From NCBI GenBank assembly GCA_949284985.1, contig CASDWY010000005.1:62001-126000 (forward strand): a stretch of 64,000 nucleotides of DNA, read 5' to 3'. Shown here piece by piece: positions 8,719 through 17,556 of the stretch; positions within the stretch are counted from its first letter, which is position 1; every line of letters starts with the position of its first letter. Position numbers and translations under genes: made by a program. The DNA comes from an uncultured bacterium (GTDB lineage: Bacteria; Cyanobacteriota; Vampirovibrionia; Gastranaerophilales; Gastranaerophilaceae). Below the pieces are notes generated by a model. It saw only the letters and a program-made list of their open reading frames with translations. It did not search any database and was not told the DNA's origin.

Positions 8719-9656
8719 TAAAAATTGTTTTCTTTGGGACTCCAGCGATAGCAGTAAAGTCTCTTGAATATTTGGTGCAATCAGAAAAATTTGAAGTGTT
8801 GGCAGTAGTTACCCAACAGGATAAACCAAGTGGAAGAGGTCATAAAGTTTGTGCATCACCGGTTAAGCAAGCTGCATTAAGATTAGGAATACCTGTTTTT
8901 CAACCGAAATCGATAAGAAAAGATGCTGAGCTGATGCAAAAATTGCGAGACTTGGCACCTGATTTTTTTCTAACTTTTGCTTTTGGGCAAATTTTATCAC
9001 AAGAGGTGCTTGATATACCTAAATATTATACGGTTAATTTGCATGCTTCTCTTTTGCCATCATACCGAGGTGCTAATCCTATACAGCGTTGTATATACAA
9101 TGGAGATTGTGTTACAGGTATAACAACAATGCTTACTGTTTTAGATTTGGATGCAGGAGATATATGCCTTAGTGAAGAAATTGATATTGATGCGGAGATG
9201 ACAGATGTTGTTTTGGCAGAGATAATTTCAAATAAATCGCCGAAGTTGATAGAAAAAACTTTGTGTGGGCTTGTTAATGGAGAAATTCAACCTCAAAAAC
9301 AAGATGAAACTAAAGTTACTTTTGCTAATAAATTTAATAAATCTGATGGAAAAATAGATTTTACAAAGTCTGCGAAAGAAATTGTATGTCAAGTTAGAGC
9401 AATGTATTCTTGGCCAAATGCATATACCACATATAAAGGTAAACATATAAAAATAATGAAAGCATGCTCAGTATCATATGAAGGTTGTGAAGAAAATGGA
9501 AAAGTGATATCTGTTACTAAAGAAGGAATAGAAGTTTGCGCCGGAAAAGATAAGCTTGTTTTGCAGTTAATAAAACCGGAGGGAAAAGGTATTATGAGTG
9601 CGTATTCTTGGTCAAACGGTTCTGGTATAGTTAAAGGTGATAAATTTGGGGAATAA
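8715..9656 (+). CDS. fmt: Methionyl-tRNA formyltransferase
   Basis: Formylates initiator Met-tRNA using 10-formyl-THF. At 313 residues it is full length. The N-terminal Rossmann-type domain has IVFFGTPAIAVKSLEYL. The active site is NLHASLLPSYRGANPIQ (catalytic Asn and His) with the partner Asp in LDLDAGDI. The C-terminal OB-like domain starts near 210. The start is GTG, overlapping the TGA of def, with GAGGA nine bases upstream inside def. Confidence 0.98.
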   Translation: MIKIVFFGTPAIAVKSLEYLVQSEKFEVLAVVTQQDKPSGRGHKVCASPVKQAALRLGIPVFQPKSIRKDAELMQKLRDLAPDFFLTFAFGQILSQEVLDIPKYYTVNLHASLLPSYRGANPIQRCIYNGDCVTGITTMLTVLDLDAGDICLSEEIDIDAEMTDVVLAEIISNKSPKLIEKTLCGLVNGEIQPQKQDETKVTFANKFNKSDGKIDFTKSAKEIVCQVRAMYSWPNAYTTYKGKHIKIMKACSVSYEGCEENGKVISVTKEGIEVCAGKDKLVLQLIKPEGKGIMSAYSWSNGSGIVKGDKFGE

Positions 9657-9657
9657 T

Positions 9658-10023
9658 ATGAAAATTGTAGGGATACGTGGAGCAATAACTTTAGATGAAA
9701 ACACTGAAAAAGCTATAGAAGAAGCGACAGTAGAGCTTTTTAATACATTGATGGAACAAAATGATATTGCGCCGGAAGATGTTGCATATGTAAATTTTTC
9801 AGCGACAAAAGATATAACCAAGGCACATCCTGCAAAATTTATACGTACCAAATTGGGCATAACATCAATACCTATGATGTGTTCACAAGAAATGGATGTA
9901 GAAGGTGCATTGGGCATGTGCCTAAGAATATTAATTGTAATAAATACAATTAATGATGAGTTTGCGCCTAAACATTTCTATTTAAAAGGGGCAAAAATTT
10001 TAAGACCGGATATTAATAATTAA
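9658..10023 (+). CDS. aroH: Chorismate mutase, AroH type
   Basis: Converts chorismate to prephenate for Phe/Tyr synthesis. A 121-residue protein of the trimeric AroH (Bacillus subtilis-like) class, not the helical AroQ class. The conserved N-terminal RGAIT arginine, SATKDITKAHPAKFIR, the glutamate in QEMDVEGALGMCLR and the terminal HFYLKGAKILRPD are present. The ATG at 9658 is chosen because GGGGA sits five bases upstream and it gives the family N-terminus; an in-frame ATG at 9637 lies inside fmt. It starts one base after the fmt stop. The DAHP synthase of the same pathway is at 33750. Confidence 0.96.
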   Translation: MKIVGIRGAITLDENTEKAIEEATVELFNTLMEQNDIAPEDVAYVNFSATKDITKAHPAKFIRTKLGITSIPMMCSQEMDVEGALGMCLRILIVINTINDEFAPKHFYLKGAKILRPDINN

Positions 10024-10276
10024 AAGGTACAATAAAAAAAAATAGGGGCATTTGCCCCTAGCTGTCTGGAATTAAGAATAGTTGGAAGTATGAAAAAGAT
10101 TAATTATATATAACAATATTTTAGACCTTAGTACAATTACCCACGTGTCTATAATTTTGTAGGTTTTTTAGTAGCCAAGCTGGGGAATCTTTTGGGAGTT
10201 GATTAAGTGTACTTTTTCCACTTTATGTAAACATCAGTGTTTTTAATGGTTTTGGGCGTCTTAATTATTTTTAACA
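10024..10276. other. Gene-free stretch with a terminator-like hairpin; possible minus-strand ncRNA
   Basis: No ORF is convincing here. TAGGGGCA (10043-10050) pairs with TGCCCCTA (10053-10060). There is no T run on the plus side, but on the minus strand the stem runs into eight T's, so it would terminate a minus-strand RNA better than the fmt-aroH message. AGTACA (about 10129-10134) can also pair with TGTACT followed by five T's about 80 bases on. Upstream on the minus strand TTGTCA-17-TAATTA is only a weak promoter. I cannot assign a known RNA family. Confidence 0.3.
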
Positions 10277-10351
10277 TTAACACTTGACAAAAAAAATAAT
10301 ATGTTGCATAATAAAAGTGTTAAATGAAGTGTAAAAAAAACACTTATTAAC
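10277..10351 (+). repeat. AACACTT inverted repeats around the promoter of the gene at 10412
   Basis: TTAACACTT (10277-10285) and AAGTGTTAA (10315-10323) are a perfect 9-base inverted repeat bracketing the promoter. Two more half-sites, AAGTGT (10327-10332) and ACACTT (10340-10345), follow. The last pair plus GTTAA (10319-10323) and TTAAC (10347-10351) can form a stem-loop at the very 5' end of the predicted RNA. It may be an operator, a 5' stabilising hairpin, or both. Confidence 0.6.
10284..10312 (+). promoter_or_regulatory. Near-consensus promoter for the gene at 10412
   Basis: TTGACA (10284-10289), exactly 17 bases, then CATAAT (10307-10312). The predicted first base is near 10319, giving a leader of about 93 bases. 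The -35 box overlaps the left AACACTT half-site, the usual position for a repressor-competing site. Confidence 0.85.
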
Positions 10352-10411
10352 AAAGAGAAAGAAAAAGTACAAAATTCGAAAGGATACCATAAAATAATTT
10401 GGTAAAGAAAA

Positions 10412-10777
10412 ATGAAAGTAAATTCTATTAACAACAATCAAATAAATACTAAAAGACAAACATTTAAAGGATATTCAAATCCGGGATTTTATGCATTAAG
10501 ATCTCAAATAGTTTCTGCAGAAGATGCAGATAAGTTTGTTAAGGCGATGAAGCAAGCAACAAAACAAGATGCTACAGCTACAAACTTTATGTCAGCATTT
10601 GTAAATAAAGTTATTATTGCTGGAGAAATTCTTGGTTTTAAAAATCTTCAACAAGCAGGAAAAGTTATGTCGACTCCGCAACATAAAGCGTTGGTTAAAG
10701 AAATTGATAAAGGTGTTGACGCCTTGCTTGAAGCTACAGGATATGCTTCAGCTCAAAGTTTAGATAAAATTATTTAG
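10412..10777 (+). CDS. Lineage-type small helical protein with N-terminal FKG motif
   Basis: A 121-residue protein of unknown function. The first 20 residues are Asn/Lys-rich and end in TFKGYSNPGF. The rest is predicted helical, with a mildly hydrophobic middle (NFMSAFVNKVIIAGEILGF) that is short of a clear membrane span. No catalytic motif is visible. The N-terminal pattern recalls the paralogs at 29550 and 31267. The ATG has only a weak purine stretch upstream; a GAAAGG lies about 30 bases away. A near-consensus promoter, a possible 5' stem-loop and a strong terminator suggest an abundant, monocistronic product. Confidence 0.85.
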   Translation: MKVNSINNNQINTKRQTFKGYSNPGFYALRSQIVSAEDADKFVKAMKQATKQDATATNFMSAFVNKVIIAGEILGFKNLQQAGKVMSTPQHKALVKEIDKGVDALLEATGYASAQSLDKII

Positions 10778-10818
10778 CACAAATAATGACCATATAGCAC
10801 AAAAATAATAAGCATACA

Positions 10819-10846
10819 CCATAACGTAAGTTATGGTTTTTTTTAT
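10819..10846 (+). terminator. Rho-independent terminator
   Basis: CCATAAC (10819-10825), loop GTAA, GTTATGG (10830-10836), followed by eight T's. It ends the 10412 gene and separates it from the convergent gene at 10865. Confidence 0.92.
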
Positions 10847-10864
10847 TTTTAAATTTTTATAATT

Positions 10865-11233
10865 TTACAAAGTTGCGCAGGATAAAAGGTGTATGGAGGG
10901 AGGTGTCTTTTGTATCCAAGATTGAGTATAGTCATTTTTAGGATATTTAGGGCTTACTTTTAGCAAAGTTGCGTAATTGATGTCGATAAAGTTTAGTTTT
11001 TTAAGTTCTTCTATATAGTAGCCTGTTTCTCCACAATTTGTACAAAAGAGTTCACTTGGCATAATTTTATTGCCTTTAGTTATTGCGATGCGTTTTACCC
11101 CACAGCAAGAACATCTGACAAGATACCATCGATTTTCGACGTATTCTCCGCAATCAGGGCAATATCCGCATTTTACATTGAGATTCATTTTGTCATGTGT
11201 GCATTTTCTTTTAAATAAATATATTATACTCAT
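10865..11233 (-). CDS. Zinc-ribbon protein of unknown function
   Basis: A 122-residue basic protein with three Cys pairs typical of zinc ribbons: CGYCPDCGEY (about 22-31), CSCCG (about 41-45) and CTNCGET (about 63-69). The spacing suggests one or two treble-clef/ribbon zinc sites. No enzyme domain is visible, so a nucleic-acid or protein-binding adaptor role is possible but not shown. The ATG follows GGGG by five bases (taaggggtaaac). It is transcribed away from yidC. Confidence 0.8.
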   Translation of the reverse strand: MSIIYLFKRKCTHDKMNLNVKCGYCPDCGEYVENRWYLVRCSCCGVKRIAITKGNKIMPSELFCTNCGETGYYIEELKKLNFIDINYATLLKVSPKYPKNDYTQSWIQKTPPSIHLLSCATL

Positions 11234-11256
11234 GTTTACCCCTTAATCGTTTATAA

Positions 11257-11286
11257 ATTATTTAATAACAATTTGTTACAAGTCAA
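11257..11286 (-). promoter_or_regulatory. Promoter of the zinc-ribbon gene
   Basis: On the minus strand TTGACT (11281-11286), an 18-base spacer and AATAAT (11257-11262). It is a moderate match, about 17 bases before the predicted start of the 10865-11233 message. Confidence 0.5.
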
Positions 11287-11342
11287 TAATTATGTTTATA
11301 TTAAAATAGAATTGTACGATTAGAGAACATGAGGAACATAAC

Positions 11343-12458
11343 GTGGATTTTACAGTATTAACTATAGATATATTAAAAAGTTTAGGGCATATAATGGGTA
11401 ATTACGGATGGGGGATAATTCTTCTTACTGTGATAATCAGATTAGCAATGTGGCCATTGGGGGTTTCACAGCAGCGTTCAATGAAAACAATGCAGATGTT
11501 GCAGCCCAAAATGAAAGCGATACAGGACAGATATAAATCAAATCCTCAAATGATGCAACAAAAAATGATGGAGTTTTACAAAGAGCATAAGTTTAATCCC
11601 ATGGCCGGATGTTGGCCTGTTGCAATACAGATGCCGATATTTATTTTGTTGTATTCTGCTTTAATGAGCCCTATGTTTATACAAGTGGCAGGAAATGAAT
11701 CATTTTACTTTATAAAGAGGCTTGATGCTACCCTTAGAGGGAATGCCGGTGTATCTTATGATAATGAGTTTAATGTTTCTCAGAATGATACTTTTTCTGC
11801 AACAAAAGCAATAAAGGTGTATTTAAAAGGTGAAGAAACACCAGTAGAGCAAAAGGTTTCAAATCCTAGAAAAATAATAAAAGTTCAAGGAGATATTATT
11901 CCTGGAGAAACTTTAGATTTAAAAATCAGTTTAGACGATTTAAACATGAAGTATTCACAGCTTGAAAAGGTGGAACGTGCAGAAATTGGTGTTATAGATA
12001 ATAATACACGTGAGATTGAAACGATTAATTTTGTTAAATCAGGTGATATATTAAAGGCTCAAGTTCCGACAAAAGCAGTTTCTACATCTATTCATTATGA
12101 TGTTTTGATTTTAGTACTTATTTTTGGTTTGTCTATGTTTGTAACTCAAAAAATAATGATGGCTACAAACAAGCAAGCTCAGCAGGATCCTACTCAAGCA
12201 GCGATGCAAAAAACCATGGGAACAATGATGCCGATTATGTTAACCGCAACATTTATTTTTATTCCAATTCCTGCAGGTGTTTTATTATATTTAATTTCAA
12301 GTAATCTTATCCAAGTAGTGCAAACAATTATTATAAATAAGCAGCTTGATATGGAAGAAGAAGCAAATAAAGCAGCAAAAGCGGCAAATATAGATAAGCT
12401 TAATGCAAGAAAAATAGAAGCAAAAGAAGTAAAAAATGTTGGAGAAGATAAGGAATAA
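11343..12458 (+). CDS. yidC: YidC/Oxa1 membrane protein insertase with a periplasmic insertion
   Basis: Inserts and folds inner-membrane proteins with or without SecYEG. The first core span (about 22-40) carries the groove arginine (R33). The cytoplasmic helical hairpin (QPKMKAIQDRYKSNP) and second core span (CWPVAIQMPIFILLYSAL) follow. The last three spans lie at about 251-330. Between the second and third core spans sit about 125 extra residues (about 124-250), predicted beta-rich and periplasmic. The E. coli-type N-terminal P1 domain is absent. The GTG start follows GAGGA. It overlaps queA by one base (TAATG). Confidence 0.95.
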   Translation: MDFTVLTIDILKSLGHIMGNYGWGIILLTVIIRLAMWPLGVSQQRSMKTMQMLQPKMKAIQDRYKSNPQMMQQKMMEFYKEHKFNPMAGCWPVAIQMPIFILLYSALMSPMFIQVAGNESFYFIKRLDATLRGNAGVSYDNEFNVSQNDTFSATKAIKVYLKGEETPVEQKVSNPRKIIKVQGDIIPGETLDLKISLDDLNMKYSQLEKVERAEIGVIDNNTREIETINFVKSGDILKAQVPTKAVSTSIHYDVLILVLIFGLSMFVTQKIMMATNKQAQQDPTQAAMQKTMGTMMPIMLTATFIFIPIPAGVLLYLISSNLIQVVQTIIINKQLDMEEEANKAAKAANIDKLNARKIEAKEVKNVGEDKE

Positions 12459-13498
12459 TGAAACTTTCAGAGTTTGATTATGACTTGCCGGACAAGCTGA
12501 TAGCTCAATTTCCGGCGCAGAAAAGAGAAGATTCAAGACTTTTAGTATTGGACAGGAATAATAAAAAGATAGAGCATAGGCATTTTTACGATATTGTTGA
12601 GTATCTTGGAGAAAATGATGTTCTTGTTTTGAATAATACTCGGGTTATACCTGCACGAATTTATGCTACAAAGATTACCGGCGCTCATATAGAAATCTTT
12701 TTGTTGAAGGAAATTAAGAAAGATTATTGGGAAGTTTTATTAAGACCAGCAAAAAGAATTAAATCGGGCGATATTATGACAGTTAGTCCTGAGTTGTCAG
12801 TAGAGGCAATAGAAAAATATGATGGTGGTAAGGCTCTTGTTAAACTTAATTATAAAGGTGATTTTTTTGAAATATTGGATAGAGTTGGAAAAATCCCATT
12901 ACCGCCATATATAGAGCGTAAGATGACGAATGAAGAGCTTGATAGACTTGATTATGAGCGTTATCAAACGGTTTATGCGGAAGATAAGGGGTCTGTTGCT
13001 GCGCCAACAGCTGGGTTGCATTTTACAAAAGAAATTTTGGATAAGTTAAGGGATAAAGGTGTACAAGTTTGTTTTGTTACGCTGAATGTGGGGTTGGGAA
13101 CTTTTAAGCCGGTAACAGTCGAAAATATAGAAGATCATAAAATGGATAATGAGGTTTTTTCTATTAATGAGGATACGGCAAAAATTATTACTGAAGCGAT
13201 GAGACAAAAAAAGCGTATTGTTGCTGTTGGTACAACGACTACAAGAACTTTAGAAACTACTTTTCAAAAATATGGAGAGATAAAAGCAGTAAAAGATAGC
13301 TCTGAAATGTTTATATACCCGGGTTATAAATTTAAAGTGGTTGATGCACTAATTACTAATTTTCATTTGCCAAAATCTACATTAATTATGTTGGTTAGTG
13401 CCTTGGCAGGAAAAGATAATATTTTTAATGCTTACAAAGAAGCAATAGAAAAGAAGTATAGGTTTTACAGTTATGGCGATTGTATGTTTATAAAGTAG
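12458..13498 (+). CDS. queA: S-adenosylmethionine:tRNA ribosyltransferase-isomerase
   Basis: Adds the ribosyl part of SAM to 7-aminomethyl-7-deazaguanine in tRNA, giving epoxyqueuosine. At 346 residues it is normal length. Family segments are FDYDLPDKLIAQFPA, SRLLVLDR, VLNNTRVIPARI, SVAAPTAGLHFT and LNVGLGTFKPV, ending YRFYSYGD. The ATG overlaps the yidC stop, so translation is coupled. No other queuosine gene is in the window. Confidence 0.97.
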   Translation: MKLSEFDYDLPDKLIAQFPAQKREDSRLLVLDRNNKKIEHRHFYDIVEYLGENDVLVLNNTRVIPARIYATKITGAHIEIFLLKEIKKDYWEVLLRPAKRIKSGDIMTVSPELSVEAIEKYDGGKALVKLNYKGDFFEILDRVGKIPLPPYIERKMTNEELDRLDYERYQTVYAEDKGSVAAPTAGLHFTKEILDKLRDKGVQVCFVTLNVGLGTFKPVTVENIEDHKMDNEVFSINEDTAKIITEAMRQKKRIVAVGTTTTRTLETTFQKYGEIKAVKDSSEMFIYPGYKFKVVDALITNFHLPKSTLIMLVSALAGKDNIFNAYKEAIEKKYRFYSYGDCMFIK

Positions 13499-13533
13499 AA
13501 AGGTGATTGCAATAAAATCTTATCAAAACTTTA

Positions 13534-13562
13534 CCGACATTGTTTCAGGTTCGTGCTAAATT
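13534..13562 (+). promoter_or_regulatory. Promoter giving a leaderless dnaE mRNA
   Basis: CCGACA (13534-13539), 17 bases, TAAATT (13557-13562). The predicted first base, seven on, is the A of the dnaE ATG (13569). There is no ribosome binding site before dnaE. Confidence 0.5.
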
Positions 13563-13568
13563 TATATT

Positions 13569-16500
13569 ATGACCAAATACGTACCATTGCATTTACATAC
13601 TGAATATAGTTTGCTCGATGGAGCAATAAGATTAAAAGATTTGTGTGCTTTTGCTAAACAAAATGACATGCCGGCTGTAGCAATTACTGATCATGGTGTT
13701 ATGTACGGAGCAATGGAGTTTTGTAAAATAGCCAAGGAAGCAGGAGTAAAGCCTATTATAGGTTGTGAATTTTATGTCTATGAGGGAGATATAAAAGAAA
13801 AAAAGTCTACTCAAAATGAGCTTTTTCACTTAGTATTGTTGGCGAAATCAAAAAAAGGTTATGAGAATTTAGTAAAATTAGCTTCAATAGCGGCGGTTGA
13901 TGGATTTTATTATAAACCACGGATAAATCATAAGCTATTGGAAGAATATAAAGAAGATTTGATATGTCTTTCTGCTTGCGTGCAAGGAGAGGTCGCAAAA
14001 TATATATTAAAAGGAAACAAAGATGAGGCAAAGAAACGAGCTGAATATTATAAATCTTTGTTTGGCGAGGATTATTATATAGAAATACAAGATCATGGGT
14101 TGGATGTACAAAAACGATCTAACCCCGATTTAATAAGAATTGCAAATGAACTTGGTATAAAGCTGGTTATTACAAATGATAGTCATTATTTACAAAAAGA
14201 TGATGCAAATTGGCATGATACTTTGTTGTGTTTGCAGACTAATGCCTCGAAAGATGATGATAGCAGATTTAGATTTCCAAATAATGAGTTTTATGTGAAA
14301 AATGTATCAGAATTGAGAGATGCATTTAAATGGTTAGATTCAGAGGTTTTTGAGCAAGCCATAAAAAATACTGTAGATATTGCAGAAAAATGTCACTTTA
14401 TGTTAGATAAAGGACGAGCACCGCTGCCAAATTTTGAAGTGCCTGCAGGGTATACAGTAGATTCATATTTGCATTATCAAGTTATAGAGGGTTTGAAGAA
14501 GCTTTATGGGGAAATTACTCCGGAGTTAAAAGAAAGATATCAATATGAGTTGGGTATAATTGAGCAAATGGGATTTTCTGCGTATTTTTTGATTACGTGG
14601 GATTTTATTAAATTTGCAAAGGATAATGATATACCTGTTGGACCTGGTCGGGGTTCAGCGGCTGGTTCTTTAGTTGCGTATGCTTTAGGGATAACAGATT
14701 TGGACCCTATTAAGCATAACTTGTTGTTTGAAAGATTTTTGAATCCTGAAAGATATACTATGCCTGATATAGACATAGATTTTTGTATTGAAAGGCGTGG
14801 AGAAGTTATAGATTATGTTGCCAAAAAATATGGTACAGATAAAGTTTGTCAAATTATAACATTTGGAACATTGGCAGCAAAAGCAGCGCTAAAAGGAGTG
14901 GCAAGAGTTTATAATATACCTTTTGCTGATGCAAATAAGTGGTCACAGTTAATTCCAAGCGGACCTAAAGTTCATATTGATGATGCGTTGCAGCCTGGCA
15001 TGGAGTTAAAGGAGTTGTATGATGCCAATCCACAAGTAAAAGAGATTGTGGATATGGCAAAGCAGCTTGAGGGAATAAAAGTTAATTTTGGTATGCATGC
15101 TGCAGGAGTGATAATTTCATATATGCCTTTGAATGAGATTGTTCCTGTTCAGCCATCAAAAGAAGGAATTATTATAACTCAGTATCCGATGTCGGATTTG
15201 GAAACTTTAGGTCTTTTAAAGATGGACTTTTTGGGGCTTCGTAACCTAACGATGATTAATCATACTTTGAAATTAATTAAAAAACGACATGGTATAGATG
15301 TTGAGATAAATAAAATACCTCTAGATGATGAAAAAACATATGAATTGTTGCAACGGGGTGATACAGATGGAGTTTTTCAATTAGAATCATCAGGGATGAA
15401 AAATCTTGTTAGACGACTTAAGCCAAATGTGTTTGAAGATATGGGAGCATTGGTGGCACTTTTTCGTCCTGGACCATTAGATTCGGGGATGGTTGATGAC
15501 TTTGTAGAAAGAAAGCATGGCAGGCAAAAGGTTGTATATGCACATGATCTTTTAGTGCCTATTTTAAAAGATACTTATGGTACTATTGTTTATCAAGAAC
15601 AAATTATGCAAATATTTCAGGCTTTAGCCGGATATACCCTGGGACAAGCGGATATGGTTCGCAGAATGATGGGTAAGAAAAAATTTGAAGAAATGGCAAA
15701 GCAGAAAGAAAAATTTATTGAGGGGTCAGCTAAAAATGGAATGTCAGCAAAAGATGCTACAGAATTATTTGAGCAGATAGAAAAATTTGCGGCGTATTGT
15801 TTTAACAGGTCTCATTCTGCAGCTTATGCTTTTGTGTCGTATCAAACCGCGTATCTTAAAGCGCATTATTTTGTGGAATATATGTCAGCATTGTTATCCA
15901 GTGTTAAAGGTGATCAGGATAAAACACAAATGTATATTGCAGAGTGTCAAAAGCATGGAGTTAAAGTTCTTGCACCTGATATTAATAAGTCATATTCTGA
16001 TTTTTCACCGGATGAAGATAATATTAGGTTTGGTTTAGGTGCAATAAAGAATGTAGGTGAGGCTGTAATTGAAAATATTTGCAGTGAACGTGAACTCAAT
16101 GGTGAATTTAAATCGTTTTATGATTTTTGCACTAGAGTAGATATGAAAAGTTTAAATAAAAGAACGTTGGAAAGTTTAATTAAAGCAGGAGCTTTTGCGA
16201 ATATTGAAAAAAGTAAAAAACAATTAATGTACAACCTCGATTCTATTGTGGCACAGGCGCAAAGAGAAAATGAAGCTAAATCTCTTGGCCAGGCAAGTTT
16301 ATTTGCTTCATTGGGTGCGAATAGTGGCTTTGGTGGTGGTTCATATGTATTGCAAGGTGATGATAGTGAGTATACGGATAAAGAAATTCAGCAATATGAA
16401 AAAGAATACCTTGGTTTTTATGTAACTAGTCATCCGTTGTCTTCGATAAGAAATAGTTTACCTTTTTTGACTACTCATAACATAGCTGAGTTGGCTGAAA

Positions 16501-17009
16501 TGCCGAGTGATAAGCTTGTTACAATATGCGGTCTTTTATCTCAAGTAAGGCAAGTTCCTTTTAAAAAAGATCCGACAAAGTTTTTGAAAGCAGGAATGAT
16601 AGAAGATTTAACAGGAAAAGTTGAATTTGTAGTATTTTATAAAACTTTATTAGAGGTTAATTCTTTTGTTGAAAATGAACAAAAAGTAATTTTTTCCGGA
16701 AAGATTCAGCGAAAAGATGAAGATCAATTAAATATAATTGTAGATAGCGTAAAACCTGTAGAAAATTCAAATGTTGTTACTTTGACGATAAAGAAAAATA
16801 TACCATTTGAAATTTTGATGAGTTTAAAAGATACGATGCTTCGATTTAAAGGTTCTGATCCATTGTTGTTTAAGCTTGATAACATGGATGGAGAAAAGAT
16901 TTTAGCAGGGTCAGGATTTTGGGTTAATGCAAATAATGATTTAGTTAATACTGTAGTTTCAAATTATGATGAATTTGTAGATATTGGAATAAAATCATTG
17001 GATAATTAA
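13569..17009 (+). CDS. dnaE: DNA polymerase III alpha subunit
   Basis: The replicative polymerase, 1146 residues, DnaE1 type. The N-terminal PHP domain opens VPLHLHTEYSLLDGA and continues to about residue 210. The polymerase core contains GPGRGSAAGSLVAYALG and the metal-binding PDIDIDF, followed by HAAGVIIS and FQLESSGMKNLVRRLKP. A fingers/HhH region (FNRSHSAAYAFVSYQTAYLKAHY) precedes an OB-fold near the C-terminus (about 985-1060). No 3'-5' exonuclease domain is inserted, so it is not PolC. The ATG has no Shine-Dalgarno sequence and a -10-like box only six bases upstream, suggesting a leaderless message. Confidence 0.98.
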   Translation: MTKYVPLHLHTEYSLLDGAIRLKDLCAFAKQNDMPAVAITDHGVMYGAMEFCKIAKEAGVKPIIGCEFYVYEGDIKEKKSTQNELFHLVLLAKSKKGYENLVKLASIAAVDGFYYKPRINHKLLEEYKEDLICLSACVQGEVAKYILKGNKDEAKKRAEYYKSLFGEDYYIEIQDHGLDVQKRSNPDLIRIANELGIKLVITNDSHYLQKDDANWHDTLLCLQTNASKDDDSRFRFPNNEFYVKNVSELRDAFKWLDSEVFEQAIKNTVDIAEKCHFMLDKGRAPLPNFEVPAGYTVDSYLHYQVIEGLKKLYGEITPELKERYQYELGIIEQMGFSAYFLITWDFIKFAKDNDIPVGPGRGSAAGSLVAYALGITDLDPIKHNLLFERFLNPERYTMPDIDIDFCIERRGEVIDYVAKKYGTDKVCQIITFGTLAAKAALKGVARVYNIPFADANKWSQLIPSGPKVHIDDALQPGMELKELYDANPQVKEIVDMAKQLEGIKVNFGMHAAGVIISYMPLNEIVPVQPSKEGIIITQYPMSDLETLGLLKMDFLGLRNLTMINHTLKLIKKRHGIDVEINKIPLDDEKTYELLQRGDTDGVFQLESSGMKNLVRRLKPNVFEDMGALVALFRPGPLDSGMVDDFVERKHGRQKVVYAHDLLVPILKDTYGTIVYQEQIMQIFQALAGYTLGQADMVRRMMGKKKFEEMAKQKEKFIEGSAKNGMSAKDATELFEQIEKFAAYCFNRSHSAAYAFVSYQTAYLKAHYFVEYMSALLSSVKGDQDKTQMYIAECQKHGVKVLAPDINKSYSDFSPDEDNIRFGLGAIKNVGEAVIENICSERELNGEFKSFYDFCTRVDMKSLNKRTLESLIKAGAFANIEKSKKQLMYNLDSIVAQAQRENEAKSLGQASLFASLGANSGFGGGSYVLQGDDSEYTDKEIQQYEKEYLGFYVTSHPLSSIRNSLPFLTTHNIAELAEMPSDKLVTICGLLSQVRQVPFKKDPTKFLKAGMIEDLTGKVEFVVFYKTLLEVNSFVENEQKVIFSGKIQRKDEDQLNIIVDSVKPVENSNVVTLTIKKNIPFEILMSLKDTMLRFKGSDPLLFKLDNMDGEKILAGSGFWVNANNDLVNTVVSNYDEFVDIGIKSLDN

Positions 17010-17188
17010 AAATGTATTTCTTTCTAATTATATCTTGGTTTTTAATAGTTCTTTTGTAGTGTATAGTTGTAGTACTTTTTGGTATTTTTTTAGCGTATAA
17101 ATAAAAGTAAACTATAATTGGAGATGCGTATAAATAAATTTTACGTATTTTCCTGCGGTTTTAGAGTAGTATACTTTGGAGATTTGCT

Positions 17189-17497
17189 ATGTTAACAGAA
17201 AGATACCAGGGAGAACTTAATAATAGAAAGCAAATTGAAGTTAAGGACGTCAATAAGGATATAGTAGCGTGGCTCGAAGATCTTGCAGAAGAAATTAATT
17301 GCAGAGTAGACAGAAAAGAGTGGAAAAGTAAATATAATAGCTATGTAGTGTATGATTATGAGCCATTTTGCTCAGACGGATTTGAAATAAATATGTTCTT
17401 GTCCTCTACAAGTAAACCCCATTTAAATTTTTTAAAATATCTTTATGATAATAAAATTAGTACACTTAAATATCTTGATAGTTGTGTAAAAAAATAA
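17189..17497 (+). CDS. Small protein of unknown function
   Basis: A 102-residue protein without signal peptide or membrane segments. It is rich in Lys, Asp, Asn and Tyr, with two Cys in the body (INCRV, EPFCSDG) and one near the end. I recognise no family. GGAG lies seven bases before the ATG. The 179 bases between dnaE and this gene hold a TATAAT (17113-17118) without a good -35 and a TATACT (17170-17175) too close to the start; nothing else is clear. A bidirectional terminator follows. Confidence 0.75.
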   Translation: MLTERYQGELNNRKQIEVKDVNKDIVAWLEDLAEEINCRVDRKEWKSKYNSYVVYDYEPFCSDGFEINMFLSSTSKPHLNFLKYLYDNKISTLKYLDSCVKK

Positions 17498-17520
17498 CTG
17501 CTTTTGACTATTGTTCTAAA

Positions 17521-17550
17521 AATACCCTTTTTTATTTAAAAAAGGGTATT
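17521..17550. terminator. Bidirectional terminator between convergent genes
   Basis: A perfect 13-base inverted repeat: AATACCCTTTTTT (17521-17533), loop ATTT, AAAAAAGGGTATT (17538-17550). It separates the plus-strand gene ending at 17497 from the minus-strand glycosyltransferase ending at 17557 and has U-rich ends in both directions. Confidence 0.85.
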
Positions 17551-17556
17551 CCTGTT

